A stretch of 64,000 bases of DNA from an uncultured Paracoccaceae bacterium (GTDB lineage Bacteria > Pseudomonadota > Alphaproteobacteria > Rhodobacterales > Rhodobacteraceae). The notes under the pieces were generated by a model, which saw only the letters and a list, made by a program, of their open reading frames with translations, was not told where the DNA came from and made no database searches. Below, piece after piece: positions 18,818-29,180 of the stretch. The DNA is taken from NCBI GenBank assembly GCA_947498985.1, contig CANMMF010000002.1, positions 62,001 through 126,000 on the forward strand, given 5' to 3'. Numbering within the stretch: the first letter of the stretch is position 1; each line of letters starts with the position of its first letter. A program made the position numbers and the translations under genes.

Positions 18818-19720
18818 ATGACCACACGCGCCGGTTTCGTCGCTCTGATCGGAGAGCCCAATGCGGGCAAGTCGACGCTCACCAACCGGATGGTGGGCGC
18901 CAAGGTCAGCATCGTGACGCACAAGGTCCAGACCACCCGCGCGCGCATCCGCGGCGTCGCCATCGAGGGTGACGCGCAGATCGTCTTTGTCGACACGCCG
19001 GGGCTTTTTGCGCCGAAACGGCGGCTCGACCGCGCCATGGTCGCCGCCGCCTGGAGCGGTGCCGCGGATGCCGATATCACCGTGCTGCTGGTCGAGGCGC
19101 ATCGCGGCATCACCGATGGCGTCAGCCGCATCCTCGACGGGCTGGCCGATCTCAGGGGCCGCAAGATCGCGCTGGCGATCAACAAGATCGACCGCGTCGA
19201 GGCGCCGGTGCTGCTGAAGCTGACCGAGGATCTGAACGCGCGCTACGCGTTCGAGCGCAGCTTCATGATCTCCGCCGAAAAGGGCCACGGCGTCGACGAT
19301 CTGCGCAGATGGCTGGCCGGGGAACTGCCCGAAGGCCCCTGGCTTTACCCCGAAGACCAGATCGCCGATCTGCCGCTGCGCATGATCGCCGCCGAGATGA
19401 CCCGCGAGAAGCTGACCCTGCGTCTGCACCAGGAACTGCCCTACCAGCTCACCGTCGAGACCGAGAGCTGGGACGAACGCAAGGACGGCTCTGCGCGCAT
19501 CGACCAGGTGGTCTATGTCGCCCGCGACGGCCACAAGGGCATCCTGCTCGGCCATCGCGGCGAGACGATAAAGGCGGTCTCCAAAGCCGCGCGCGAAGAG
19601 CTGGAGACGTTCCTGGGCCGCAAGATCCACCTCTTCTTGCAGGTAAAGGTGCGGCCCAACTGGCTGGAAGAGGCGGAGCGCTACTCCGAAATGGGCCTCG
19701 ATTTCCGCGATGGCGCCTGA
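18818..19720 (+). CDS. era: GTPase Era
   Basis: GEPNAGKSTLTNRMVGAKVSIVTHKVQTTR, DTPGLF, NKID, C-terminal KH domain (GHRGETIKAVSKAAREELETFLGRKIHLFLQVKV). Confidence 0.97.
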   Translation: MTTRAGFVALIGEPNAGKSTLTNRMVGAKVSIVTHKVQTTRARIRGVAIEGDAQIVFVDTPGLFAPKRRLDRAMVAAAWSGAADADITVLLVEAHRGITDGVSRILDGLADLRGRKIALAINKIDRVEAPVLLKLTEDLNARYAFERSFMISAEKGHGVDDLRRWLAGELPEGPWLYPEDQIADLPLRMIAAEMTREKLTLRLHQELPYQLTVETESWDERKDGSARIDQVVYVARDGHKGILLGHRGETIKAVSKAAREELETFLGRKIHLFLQVKVRPNWLEEAERYSEMGLDFRDGA

Positions 19721-19920
19721 GCGGCGCGGCAGGCGCGGCGCGCCTGCGACGCCCAGATCATGCCGGCCAGCGCCAGCGCGCCGCCGGTCACCATCTGGTA
19801 AGGATCCGCAACCAGCCGTTCCTGCAGGAACACGCGCAGGAGGATCAGCGCAATGCCCGCCCCCATCAGCATGCGTGCGATCACAATGGCGCGCCGGGAC
19901 AGGATCATCGGGGTCTCCAA
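19681..19920 (-). CDS. Small membrane protein, hypothetical
   Basis: 79 codons with two hydrophobic segments; convergent, 3' end overlaps era by 40 nt. Confidence 0.4.
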   Translation of the reverse strand: METPMILSRRAIVIARMLMGAGIALILLRVFLQERLVADPYQMVTGGALALAGMIWASQARRACRAAQAPSRKSRPISE

Positions 19921-20002
19921 AACATCTGTTCGAAAAAATCAGGCTCAATTGCTGTCTGTCTAGCCGCTCCGGAGCGCGGGCGCCCAGTCCGGAATACCCG
20001 AC

Positions 20003-20326
20003 ATGCGCTTGACCGCCCGCTTCTGGGTCGATGCCTATCTGGGCCGCTTGCGGCTGCACGACATCCCGGCCTTCGTGACCGCGCATGGCGATGACACCGG
20101 CGGCGCGGTGCTGGTCAAGCTCAACACGCTCGACGGCATGGCCCGCGCTTTCACCCGCGGCTTCGACCTGGAGACCGGCGACCGGATCTGGACCGAGCTC
20201 GCGCAAGGCCCAGAGCCGGAGATCGATGCCCTGATCCGCCGTCAGCAGGGTTTCGACCCCGATCTCTGGGTGATCGAGGTCGAGGACCGCGCCGGACGCC
20301 ACCTGCTGGATGGCGAAGGCCTCTGA
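20003..20326 (+). CDS. DUF1491 family protein
   Basis: [45 protein letters not shown]; position between era and recO. Confidence 0.85.
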   Translation: MRLTARFWVDAYLGRLRLHDIPAFVTAHGDDTGGAVLVKLNTLDGMARAFTRGFDLETGDRIWTELAQGPEPEIDALIRRQQGFDPDLWVIEVEDRAGRHLLDGEGL

Positions 20327-20480
20327 TCCGCTCACCGCCGGAGATGTCGCACACCAGCTGCCCCACGCGCCCGCTGGCGCGGGCCGCCCGAAGGGCGGAC
20401 GCGCCTTATCCTGTGCGCCGCAAGGCGCGCCTTTCTTTCACCCCCTTGCCAGCCCTTGCGGCACGGGCCAGTTTGCCGCC

Positions 20481-21215
20481 ATGGACTGGCGCGACACCGG
20501 CATTCTGCTTTCCACGGCAAAACACGGCGAGACCGCGCTGATCCTCGACGTGTTCACCCCCGATCACGGCCGCCAGACCGGCGTGATGCGCGGCGGCGCC
20601 TCGCGCAAACACGCGGCCTTCCTGCAGCCGGGCGCCCAGCTCGACGTCACATGGCGCGCGCGGCTCGAAGACCATATGGGCGCGTTTCACGCAGAGCCGC
20701 AACGCTCGCGCGCAGCGCAGGCCATGGCCAGCCGGCTGGCGCTGTCGGGGCTGCGCGCGGTCCTCGCGCTGCTGGCCTTCTGCCTGCCCGAACGCGAGCT
20801 GCACGCCCCGCTCTACCGGCGCTCCGAACAGCTGCTCGACCTGCTCGACCAGCCCGATCTCTGGCCGCTGGCCTATCTGCGCTGGGAACTGGCGCTGCTG
20901 GAAGAGATGGGCTTCGGCCTCGACCTGTCCTGCTGCGCCGTCACCGGCGCCACCGAGGGTCTGGCCTATGTCTCGCCGCGCACCGGCCGCGCGGTGACCG
21001 CCAGGGGCGCGGGCGACTGGACCGACCGGCTGCTCGACCTGCCCCCGGTCCTGCTGGGGCAGGGTGCCGCCAGCGACACCGAGATCTTGGACGGGCTCGG
21101 CCTCACCGGCCACTTCCTCGACACAAGGCTTGCACATACCCTGCATGACCGCCCGCTGCCCGCCGCGCGCGCCGGGTTTCTCGACCAGCTGCGCCGCCGC
21201 GCGCAACAGGGCTGA
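20481..21215 (+). CDS. recO: DNA repair protein RecO
   Basis: [51 protein letters not shown]. Confidence 0.95.
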   Translation: MDWRDTGILLSTAKHGETALILDVFTPDHGRQTGVMRGGASRKHAAFLQPGAQLDVTWRARLEDHMGAFHAEPQRSRAAQAMASRLALSGLRAVLALLAFCLPERELHAPLYRRSEQLLDLLDQPDLWPLAYLRWELALLEEMGFGLDLSCCAVTGATEGLAYVSPRTGRAVTARGAGDWTDRLLDLPPVLLGQGAASDTEILDGLGLTGHFLDTRLAHTLHDRPLPAARAGFLDQLRRRAQQG

Positions 21216-21285
21216 GCGCCACGATCCACCGCAGCCCGCGCTCTTACCCTTCCCCCCTCACCTGATCCGGGCTAGGAAGGGCGCA

Positions 21286-21951
21286 ATGAAATGGACCCTG
21301 CCCAATATCCTCACCGCGCTCCGGCTGCTGGCCGCACCCGGTCTTGCGGTGATGTTTCTCTATTTCAACCGCCCCTTTGCAGATTGGGCCGCACTGGTCC
21401 TGTTTGTCTCCGCCGCGATCACCGATTGGGTCGACGGCCATCTGGCGCGCAGCTGGAAGCAGGAAACCAAGCTCGGCGCGATGATGGATCCGATCGCCGA
21501 CAAGGCGATGGTGGTGATCGCGTTGATGGTCATCGTCGGTTATTCGTCGATGTCGCCCTGGCTCGTGCTGCCCGCCACCATGATCGTGTTTCGCGAAGTG
21601 GCCGTCTCCGGCCTGCGCGAGTTTCTGGGCGATGTGGCGGGCACTCTGAAAGTCACGCAGCTGGCCAAGTGGAAGACAACCTTGCAGATGATCGCCATCG
21701 CCGTGCTTTTTGCCCAGGGTGTGTTCGAGCATTATCTCGGCATGTCGGTGATCGGCATGGATGACCAGCTGGTGAGCGATATCCTGAGCGGGCGCGAAGA
21801 GGACGTGCTGGGGCTCAACTGGAAATATGCCGGGATGATCTGGTCGGGCAATCTCGGGCTGGCGCTGCTCTGGATCGCCGCGGCGCTGACGCTGATCACC
21901 GGCTGGGATTACTTCCGCAAGGCCGCGCCGCATCTGCGCGAGCCGGGCTGA
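21286..21951 (+). CDS. pgsA: CDP-diacylglycerol--glycerol-3-phosphate 3-phosphatidyltransferase
   Basis: PNILTALRLLAAPG; CDP-alcohol phosphotransferase motif DWVDGHLARSWKQETKLGAMMDPIADK. Confidence 0.95.
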   Translation: MKWTLPNILTALRLLAAPGLAVMFLYFNRPFADWAALVLFVSAAITDWVDGHLARSWKQETKLGAMMDPIADKAMVVIALMVIVGYSSMSPWLVLPATMIVFREVAVSGLREFLGDVAGTLKVTQLAKWKTTLQMIAIAVLFAQGVFEHYLGMSVIGMDDQLVSDILSGREEDVLGLNWKYAGMIWSGNLGLALLWIAAALTLITGWDYFRKAAPHLREPG

Positions 21952-21991
21952 CACGCGGGCCCTCGCGGCCCCGGCAAGGAGGACGAGAATC

Positions 21992-22237
21992 ATGGACGTG
22001 CTTTATTTCGCCTGGGTGCGCGAACGCATCGGCCTGCCGAGCGAAAAGGTCGACACCGGGGCCTCCACCGTGGCGGAACTGGTGGAAGAGCTGCGCGCCC
22101 GCGAGGATCGCTACGCGGTGGCGTTTTCCGACCTCGCCGCATTGCGCGTTGCGGTCGACCAGGAGCTCACCGATTTCGACGCGCCGCTCGACGGGGCGCG
22201 CGAAGTGGCGTTTTTCCCGCCGATGACCGGTGGCTGA
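21992..22237 (+). CDS. moaD: Molybdopterin synthase sulfur carrier subunit
   Basis: Ubiquitin-fold ORF ending ...FFPPMTGG, directly before moaE. Confidence 0.95.
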   Translation: MDVLYFAWVRERIGLPSEKVDTGASTVAELVEELRAREDRYAVAFSDLAALRVAVDQELTDFDAPLDGAREVAFFPPMTGG

Positions 22238-22259
22238 CGCCATGCGCCCCGCTGGCGGC

Positions 22260-22700
22260 ATGCAGGTCCGCGTGCAGGAAACTGCGTTCGATTTCGGCGC
22301 GGAGGCCGCGGCTTTTGCCCGCAACCGCACCGATCTTGGCGCCATCGTCACCTTCTCCGGCATTGTGCGCGACGTGGACGGGGGCCTGACGGTCATGGAG
22401 ATCGAGCATTACCCCGGCATGACGGAAAAGGCGCTGGAAAAGATCGCGGCGGAGGCCAGCACCCGCTGGTCGCTGGGTGAGGTTCTGGTCATCCACCGCT
22501 ACGGGCGCATGGGCCCGGGCGAGCAGATCATGATGGTCGCCACCGCCGCCCGGCACCGCAAGGACGCGTTCGAGGCGGCCGAGTACCTCATGGATTACCT
22601 CAAATCCCGCGCGCCGTTCTGGAAAAAAGAGCAGACCGGCCGCGACAGCTCCTGGGTCGCCGCCACCGACGAGGACGAGGACGCGCTCAAGCGCTGGTAA
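22260..22700 (+). CDS. moaE: Molybdopterin synthase catalytic subunit
   Basis: GAIVTFSGIVRD, MEIEHYPGMTEKALEKI, RYGRMGPGEQIMMV, LMDYLKSRAPFWKKE. Confidence 0.96.
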   Translation: MQVRVQETAFDFGAEAAAFARNRTDLGAIVTFSGIVRDVDGGLTVMEIEHYPGMTEKALEKIAAEASTRWSLGEVLVIHRYGRMGPGEQIMMVATAARHRKDAFEAAEYLMDYLKSRAPFWKKEQTGRDSSWVAATDEDEDALKRW

Positions 22701-22798
22701 ACGCGCGGGCGCTGTTGCGGGTTCGTCCTGCTCATGGACATCAAGGGGCCGACGGCTCTCGCAGGGCCGCCGCCCGACGCTTGCCATGCGTCCGATGC

Positions 22799-22815
22799 GG
22801 TCATATCATTTGACC
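22799..22815. promoter_or_regulatory. Candidate FadR/GntR-type operator
   Basis: GGTCATATCATTTGACC: perfect 5-bp arms GGTCA/TGACC just upstream of the GntR-family gene. Confidence 0.4.
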
Positions 22816-22831
22816 AATTCAGCGAGGCCCC

Positions 22832-23596
22832 ATGCCCTTCCAGCCGGTGCAATCGGATAAACTCTCAGCCGCGGTGATCCGTCAGATCGAACAGCTGATC
22901 CTGCGCGGCGTCTTGCGGCCCGGCGAGCGGTTGCCAGCCGAGCGCGAGCTCTCCGAGCGTCTCGGCGTCTCGCGCCCGTCGCTGCGCGAAGCGGTGGCGG
23001 AACTGGAAACCCGCGGCCTTCTGGAGGCGCGCGCCGGCGCCGGCATTTATGTCACGGATGTGCTGGGCTCGGCCTTCTCAGAGGCGCTCATCGGCCTTTT
23101 TTCCGGCCATGACGAGGCGGTTTTCGACTACCTGTCCTTCCGCCGCGACCTCGAGGGGCTCGCCGCCGAACGCGCCGCCAGTCATGGCACCGACAGCGAT
23201 CTCAAGGTGATCGCCACGATCCTCGACAAGATGCAGACGGCCCATGGCAAGCGCGATCCCACCGAAGAGGCGCAGCTCGACGCCGATTTTCACCTCGCGA
23301 TCATCGAGGCCAGCCATAACGTGATCATGCTGCACATGATGCGCTCGATGTATCAGCTGCTGCGCGAAGGCGTGTTCTACAACCGTCAGGTCATGTTCAA
23401 GCAGCGCGCCACGCGCTCCACGCTGCTGGACCAGCACCGCGCGATCAACGCGGCGCTGCAGGCCCGCGACGGGGCCGCGGCACGCGCCGCCGTCGAAACC
23501 CATCTGAACTTCGTCGAGGCCGCCCTCTTTGCCGACCGCAAGGCAGAGGCGCATGAGGCGGTTGCCAGGCAGCGACTGCAGCGCGAGCTGCGCTGA
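22832..23596 (+). CDS. GntR family (FadR subfamily, FCD domain) transcriptional regulator
   Basis: LRPGERLPAERELSERLGVSRPSLREAVAELETRGLLEARAGAGIYV plus FCD-like C-terminal domain. Confidence 0.95.
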   Translation: MPFQPVQSDKLSAAVIRQIEQLILRGVLRPGERLPAERELSERLGVSRPSLREAVAELETRGLLEARAGAGIYVTDVLGSAFSEALIGLFSGHDEAVFDYLSFRRDLEGLAAERAASHGTDSDLKVIATILDKMQTAHGKRDPTEEAQLDADFHLAIIEASHNVIMLHMMRSMYQLLREGVFYNRQVMFKQRATRSTLLDQHRAINAALQARDGAAARAAVETHLNFVEAALFADRKAEAHEAVARQRLQRELR

Positions 23597-23606
23597 GCCC
23601 TCCGGC

Positions 23607-24368
23607 TCAGAACATCGCGCAATCGGCGCCCGGCGGCAGCGGCGCGCTGCCGGGCGGCAGCGTCGGCGTGTAATCGAACGCCGCGATCTTCGCACCGCTG
23701 TCAAACGCGATGAAAAGCTGGTTGGAGCCGGGCCGGATCGCGATCCCCTCCGGATCGACGCCGTATTCAATGAGCGACGCGGTGGCCAGAAGCTGCCCGC
23801 CCGCGTCGAACTCGTACAGGCTGTTGCTGCCTTCCCAGTCGTCGACAATCAGCAGATGTCCGGTGCGCGGATCGCGCGCGATGCCCTGCGCCTCAGTCAG
23901 TGGCGGGTCGAGCGTGGTGGTGTCGATGCGCCGGATCAGCGTGCCGTCCGGGCTGAGCCAGCTCAGCCATTCGGGATCGTCCTCGACGGTGATCAGGCTG
24001 CCATCGCCATCGATGGCAAGGCCTTCGGTATCGGCCCAGCCGGTTGACGTGCGGAACGGTGCGCCCAATGCGCGTCCATCCTTGCCGATCCGCTGAAAAC
24101 TGCCCATGCCGTCCGCCACCAGCAGATCGTTGCCTTCCAGCGTGACCGCCTTGATCCGCCCCAGATCCGAGCCGATGCGCCTCAGCTCCAGACCGTCCAG
24201 CGTGACGAGAATGATCTCCGGCCCTTCATTGGCAATCCAGAGCCCGCAAAAGGCCGGATCGTAGTCAAGGCTCGCAGGCCGGTCGAGATCGTAGATCGCC
24301 GTCATCCGCAGATCGAGTGCCATCGCAGGCGCGGCAAGACAAAAGGCGAGTGAGACGATGCGCAGCAT
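23607..24368 (-). CDS. Esterase-like/SdiA-regulated type beta-propeller secreted protein
   Basis: Signal peptide; repeated propeller-like strands (EGLAIDGDGSLITVEDDPEWLSWLS..., DPEGIAIRPGSNQLFIAFD). Confidence 0.65.
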   Translation of the reverse strand: MLRIVSLAFCLAAPAMALDLRMTAIYDLDRPASLDYDPAFCGLWIANEGPEIILVTLDGLELRRIGSDLGRIKAVTLEGNDLLVADGMGSFQRIGKDGRALGAPFRTSTGWADTEGLAIDGDGSLITVEDDPEWLSWLSPDGTLIRRIDTTTLDPPLTEAQGIARDPRTGHLLIVDDWEGSNSLYEFDAGGQLLATASLIEYGVDPEGIAIRPGSNQLFIAFDSGAKIAAFDYTPTLPPGSAPLPPGADCAMF

Positions 24369-24516
24369 GCTGAAAACCTAGCGCATCCCGCGCGCCGGAC
24401 GACCGGGAATTTCGCCGCCCCTGCTCAAAGATGGCCCTCATCAGCCACCGCGCAGCCTCGTTGACCGGAAATGCGGCGCTTTTGAGCTGGCGTTACCCTT
24501 CGCCGCACCTCCCGAG

Positions 24517-24600
24517 ACCCGTTTCTTCGGGCCGGACATCCCTCGAGGTATCCTGGGGGTATTGGGGGGTATGGGGGGCTTGCCCCTCAGCCGGTCGGCG
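24517..24600 (+). repeat. GC-rich hairpin repeat family, copy A
   Basis: cgtttcttcgggccggacatccctcgaggta...gggggtatggggggcttgcccctcagccggtcgg, similar to 29078-29160 and 58451-58523. Confidence 0.5.
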
Positions 24601-24699
24601 CGCCAACGGCGCGTCGATCCCACTGAAACAGCGCGAGACCAAACCAGGCATACGCCTGACCGCCTGAGGCCCACCCGGCCCCATACCTGGCGCATCCAC

Positions 24700-24729
24700 A
24701 AAAAAGACCCGGGCGCGCACGCCCGGGTC
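24700..24729 (-). terminator. Rho-independent terminator of amtB
   Basis: On the minus strand GACCCGGGCG-TGCG-CGCCCGGGTC followed by TTTTTTG. Confidence 0.85.
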
Positions 24730-24759
24730 AGGATCACGAGATCCGGCTTGAAGGAACGA

Positions 24760-26083
24760 TCAGCCCTTGCCGAAGTCGGGATAGGCCTCCATGCCGAGCT
24801 CGGACATGTCGAGCCCGTTGATCTCGGATTCCTCATCGACGCGGATGCCCATGGTCACTTTCAGGATCATCCAGACAACGAAGGACGAGATGAAGACAAA
24901 GGCGCCGATGGCCACGATCCCGAGGATCTGCGCACCCCAGTTGCCGGTGTAGAAAGCCACCGCCAGCGTGCCCCAGATGCCCGCGATCAGGTGCACCGGG
25001 ATGGCGCCGACCACGTCGTCGATCTTCATGCGGTCCAGCATCGGCACGGTGAAGACCACGATCACACCGCCGATCCCGCCGGTGAGCAGCGCACCGAAAA
25101 GCGACGGCGCCAGCGGCTCTGCGGTGATCGACACCAGACCGGCCAGCGCGCCGTTCAGCGTCATGGTGAGGTCCGGCTTCTTGTACATCACCTGCGTCAG
25201 CAGCAGAGCTGCCACCGCACCGGCCGCTGCGGCCATGTTGGTGTTGGCAAAGATCCGGCTGACGTCGGTCACGTCGCCGACGGTGCCCATCGCCAGCTGC
25301 GAGCCACCGTTGAAGCCGAACCAGCCGAGCCACAGGATGAACGTGCCCAGCGTCGCCAGAGCGAGGTTGGAACCCGGCATCGGCACGGTGCGGCCATCCT
25401 TGTACTTGCCGATCCGCGGCCCGAGGATAATCGCGCCAGCCAGAGCAGCAAATCCGCCCGCCGCATGCACCAGGGTGGAGCCCGCAAAGTCGGAGAAGCC
25501 TGCTTCGGACAGCCAGCCGCCGCCCCACTGCCAGGATGCCTCGATCGGGTAGATCAGGCCGGTCAGCACCGCGACGAAGATCAGGAACGGCCAGAGCTTG
25601 ATGCGCTCGGCCAATGTGCCCGACACGATGGACGCGGTGGTGGCACAGAACATCAGCTGGAAGAAGAAGTCCGACCCGGCAGAGGCATAATCCAGCGCCG
25701 CGGCCCCGGCCTCGAGCCCCACCGGCTCAAGCGAAGTGACGGCAAAGAACGGGCCCAGCCAGCCTTCGATCAGCCATTCGGCGGGGTACATGATGCCAAA
25801 GCCGATCAGCCAGTACATGATCGCCGCGATGGAGAAGAGCGCGATGTTCTTGGTCAGCTGCATCGTGACGTTCTTGGACCGCACGAGACCGGCTTCGAGC
25901 ATGGCAAAGCCCGCCGCCATCCAGAACACCAGAAAGCCGCCGATCAGAAAGAGCAGCGTGGTGAAGATATAGGGGTTGATGTCGGGGGCAGCCTCGGCAG
26001 CTGCCTCGGCCTCCTGCGCCATGCCGAGGCTCGGCAGGGCCACCAGCAAAACGGCCGGTGCAAGTGTCTTGAGAAGCGTCATT
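24760..26083 (-). CDS. amtB: Ammonium transporter
   Basis: Signal-like N-terminus MTLLKTLAPAVLLVALPSLGMAQ; AGFAMLEAGLVRSKNV; GFSDFAGSTLVHAAGGFAALAGAIILGPR; start corrected to the internal ATG. Confidence 0.97.
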
Positions 26084-26113
26084 GCTTGGGGTTCCTTTCG
26101 TCTCATGCCGCTC

Positions 26114-26458
26114 TCAGAGCGCATCTGCATCGGTCTCGCCGGTGCGCACGCGCACCGCGCTCTGCACGTCCAGCACAAAGATCTTGCCGTCGCCGATCTT
26201 GCCGGTCTGTGCGGTCGACTTGATCGTCTCGACCACCTGGTCGGCCATCGACGAGGCCACCACGATTTCAAGTTTGATCTTGGGCACAAAATTCACCGCG
26301 TATTCCGCGCCGCGGTAGATTTCGGTATGGCCGGATTGGGAGCCGAAGCCCTTGATTTCCGTGACCATCATGCCGCGCACGCCGATCCCGGTGAGCGCTT
26401 CGCGCACCTCTTCCAGCTTGAACGGCTTGATCGTTGCAATGATCAGTTTCACCTTCAT
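26114..26458 (-). CDS. glnK: Nitrogen regulatory protein P-II
   Basis: MKVKLIIATIKPFKLEEVREALTGIGVRGMMVTEIKGFGSQSGHTEIYRGAEYAVNFVPKIKLEIV...GKIGDGKIFV. Confidence 0.97.
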   Translation of the reverse strand: MKVKLIIATIKPFKLEEVREALTGIGVRGMMVTEIKGFGSQSGHTEIYRGAEYAVNFVPKIKLEIVVASSMADQVVETIKSTAQTGKIGDGKIFVLDVQSAVRVRTGETDADAL

Positions 26459-26706
26459 CCCTTTCGGTTGGCAGGTCATTGCCTGCGTTCTGCACGAGGA
26501 CAAAGAGAGCCAAGCGCCGCCGGAGGGAAGGATTTGACCGCGTCAGCCGTGCAAAGAATCGCCCGAACCGCCTAAATTTTCATCGGCATGAGATTAATGC
26601 TCAAAATTGCATCATTAAAATTATCCGCAGAGGCATGGATCGGCGGTCAACATTCCTCCGAAATCGCGATACTCTGCGGCCAAGAACAAGAACACAGGCA
26701 CCGTTC

Positions 26707-28893
26707 ATGAGCACTTCCGGAAAACGGCCCAGGCGTCTGGTCGCCGACCGCCGCTATTCAAAAACCGCCGCGGCCAAACGCAAGCCGAAGCCCAAGGCCA
26801 AGCCCCGGCGCAAACCGGCCAGACGCGCCGCACGGCGCGGCCCTCTGGGCTGGATCGCCGCTCTGGTGGGCTGGGTGGCCCGGCTGATCTGGAAGACGGT
26901 CTTCCGGGCTGGTGTCGTGGTGCTCCTGCTGCTGGCCGCGTCGGTGTTTTACGTGCAATCCACCCTGCCCCCGCTCGAGACGATCCTCGACGGGCGCGCC
27001 CGCGGCTCGGTCACACTGATGGACCGTGATGGCGCGGTGTTTGCGCTGCGCGGCGACCAGTTCGGCGGGGCCGTGACCGCCGACAGCGTCAGCGTGCATC
27101 TCAAGAATGCGGTCATCGCCACCGAGGACAAGCGGTTCTACCGCCATTTCGGCGTGAGCCCGCGCGGCGTCGCCAGCGCCGTGCGCATCAACATGAGCGA
27201 AGGCCGCGGGCCGCTGCAGGGCCATGGCGGCTCGACGATCACCCAGCAGACCTCCAAGCTGCTCTGTCTCGGCGTGGTCTACGATCCCGACCAGTGGGAG
27301 AACGAAAAGGACTATATTTCCGACTGCCGCCGCTCGTCGCTCTCGCGCAAGGCCAAGGAAGCCATCCACGCCATGGCGATGGAGGTGAAATACGGCAAGG
27401 ACAACATCTTGTCGATCTATCTCAATCGCGCCTATATGGGTGGCGGCGCCTACGGGGCAGAGGCCGCCTCGCAGCGCTATTTCTCCAAACACGCGGCTGA
27501 ACTGAACCCTTCGGAAGCGGCGATGATCGCGGGGCTGCTGACCGCGCCGACGCGGCTTGCGCCCACCTCCAACCTGCAGCGCAGCCACGACCGGGCCGCA
27601 ACGGTCCTGCGGTTGATGAACGAACAGGGCTATCTCAGCGACGCCGACACCGCCTACTGGCAGCAAAACCCCGCGCAGCTGTCGGATGAGGCCGAAAAGA
27701 AGACCGGCGGCTACTTTGCCGATTGGGTGATGCAGGAAGGCCCGGATTTCTTCACCCAAGACACCACCGAAGACGTGGTGATCCTCACCACGCTCGACCA
27801 GCGCCTGCAGGCCGCCACAGAGGCGGCGGTGAACCAGGTCTTTGCCACCAAGGTGCGCGAGGGCTCCAAGGCCGAGGTTGCGGTGATCGTGATGTCCTCG
27901 GACGGGGCGGTGCGCGCCATGGTGGGCGGCAGGCGCACCAATGTCTCGGGCCTCTTCAACCGTGCGGTGCAGGCGGTCCGGCAGACCGGATCGGCGTTCA
28001 AGCCGTTTGTCTACGCCACCGCGCTGGAGCTCGGCTACAGCCCGCTCGACCGGGTGGTCGATGAGCCCTTCTGCATGAACATCCCCGGCTCCGGCCAGTG
28101 GTGCCCGGAGAATTACACCAACAATTACAAGGGCCGGGTGACGCTCACCGACGCGCTCAAGCAATCGCTGAACATCCCCGCCGTGAAGGTCTCCGAATCG
28201 GTGGGCCGCGATCTGGTGATCCGGGTGGCGCGCGATTTCGGCATCTACCGCGATCTGCAGGACACACCCGCCATGGCGCTTGGCGCGTCGGAGGCGACGC
28301 TGCTGGAGATGACCGGCGCCTATGCAGGCATCCTCAACGGCGGCTCATCGGTCACCCCCTACGGGCTGCGCGAGCTGCGGCTGCGCGGCGACAACACGCC
28401 GCTCATGGGCACCGGCGGCGGCATTGGCGAACGGGTGATCCAGGAAGAGGCGGCGCAGCAGCTGGTCTGGATGATGGAGAAGGTGATCTCGGAGGGCACC
28501 GGCCAGCGCGCCGCCCTGCCCGACCGTCCGGCGGCTGGCAAGACCGGCACCAGCCAGGAGGCGCGCGATGCCTGGTTCGTGGGCTTCACCGCGGATTACG
28601 TGGCAGGCGTCTGGATGGGGTATGACGACAACACGCCGCTCACCGGCGTGACCGGCGGCGGGTTGCCTGCGGAGATCTGGCACGAGGTCATGACCCGCGT
28701 GCATGACGGGCTGCCCGTGCGCCCTCTGCCGATGCAGGCGCCGCGCCAGGTGGCCCCCGAGCCACAGCCCGCCCCGCAACCCCAGCCCCGCGTGCAGCGC
28801 GAAGAGCGCCGCAACCCGGTTGGCCGTGCCGTCGAAGAGGCCGCGGAAAGCGTGCTGCAACAGGTGCTGCGCGACATTCTGGGCGGCAACTGA
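26707..28893 (+). CDS. Class A penicillin-binding protein (transglycosylase/transpeptidase)
   Basis: ATEDKRFYRHFGVSPRGV, GGSTITQQ, TGSAFKPFVYATAL, AGKTGTSQEARDAWFVGFT; Lys/Ala/Arg-rich cytoplasmic N-terminus. Confidence 0.96.
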   Translation: MSTSGKRPRRLVADRRYSKTAAAKRKPKPKAKPRRKPARRAARRGPLGWIAALVGWVARLIWKTVFRAGVVVLLLLAASVFYVQSTLPPLETILDGRARGSVTLMDRDGAVFALRGDQFGGAVTADSVSVHLKNAVIATEDKRFYRHFGVSPRGVASAVRINMSEGRGPLQGHGGSTITQQTSKLLCLGVVYDPDQWENEKDYISDCRRSSLSRKAKEAIHAMAMEVKYGKDNILSIYLNRAYMGGGAYGAEAASQRYFSKHAAELNPSEAAMIAGLLTAPTRLAPTSNLQRSHDRAATVLRLMNEQGYLSDADTAYWQQNPAQLSDEAEKKTGGYFADWVMQEGPDFFTQDTTEDVVILTTLDQRLQAATEAAVNQVFATKVREGSKAEVAVIVMSSDGAVRAMVGGRRTNVSGLFNRAVQAVRQTGSAFKPFVYATALELGYSPLDRVVDEPFCMNIPGSGQWCPENYTNNYKGRVTLTDALKQSLNIPAVKVSESVGRDLVIRVARDFGIYRDLQDTPAMALGASEATLLEMTGAYAGILNGGSSVTPYGLRELRLRGDNTPLMGTGGGIGERVIQEEAAQQLVWMMEKVISEGTGQRAALPDRPAAGKTGTSQEARDAWFVGFTADYVAGVWMGYDDNTPLTGVTGGGLPAEIWHEVMTRVHDGLPVRPLPMQAPRQVAPEPQPAPQPQPRVQREERRNPVGRAVEEAAESVLQQVLRDILGGN

Positions 28894-29077
28894 CGCGGCC
28901 TGCTCCCGTCACCCTGACCCCCAGCATTTCCTCGGGAACCTGGCGCCCGTGCCGCAGCCCGAAACCCAAGATGTCACCGCGACAGGTGACGCGCGTTGGA
29001 TCGGAAAACCCCCGAAACGCGACAACGGAAATGGCCCTTGACCAGTCTGCGGTCAGCCGCCAACGCGACACGCTCTT

Positions 29078-29160
29078 CGGTTTCTTCTGGCCGGAAATAC
29101 CTCGGGGGTCTGGGGGCAGCGCCCCCAGACGGTCGGATCGGCTCCGCCGATCCGATCCGC
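29078..29160 (+). repeat. GC-rich hairpin repeat family, copy B
   Basis: ggtttcttctggccggaaatacctcgggGTCTGGGGGC-AGC-GCCCCCAGACggtcGGATCGGC-TCC-GCCGATCC. Confidence 0.65.
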
Positions 29161-29180
29161 CGCGTCACACGCGGCGTCGC

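Noticed and set aside
26459-26640. sigma-54 promoter upstream of glnK
   Set aside because: Closest minus-strand match (TTGGCTCTCTTTGTCC) lacks the -12 GC; not supportable.
26758-28164. 468-aa minus-strand ORF over the PBP gene
   Set aside because: Antisense to a clear class A PBP.
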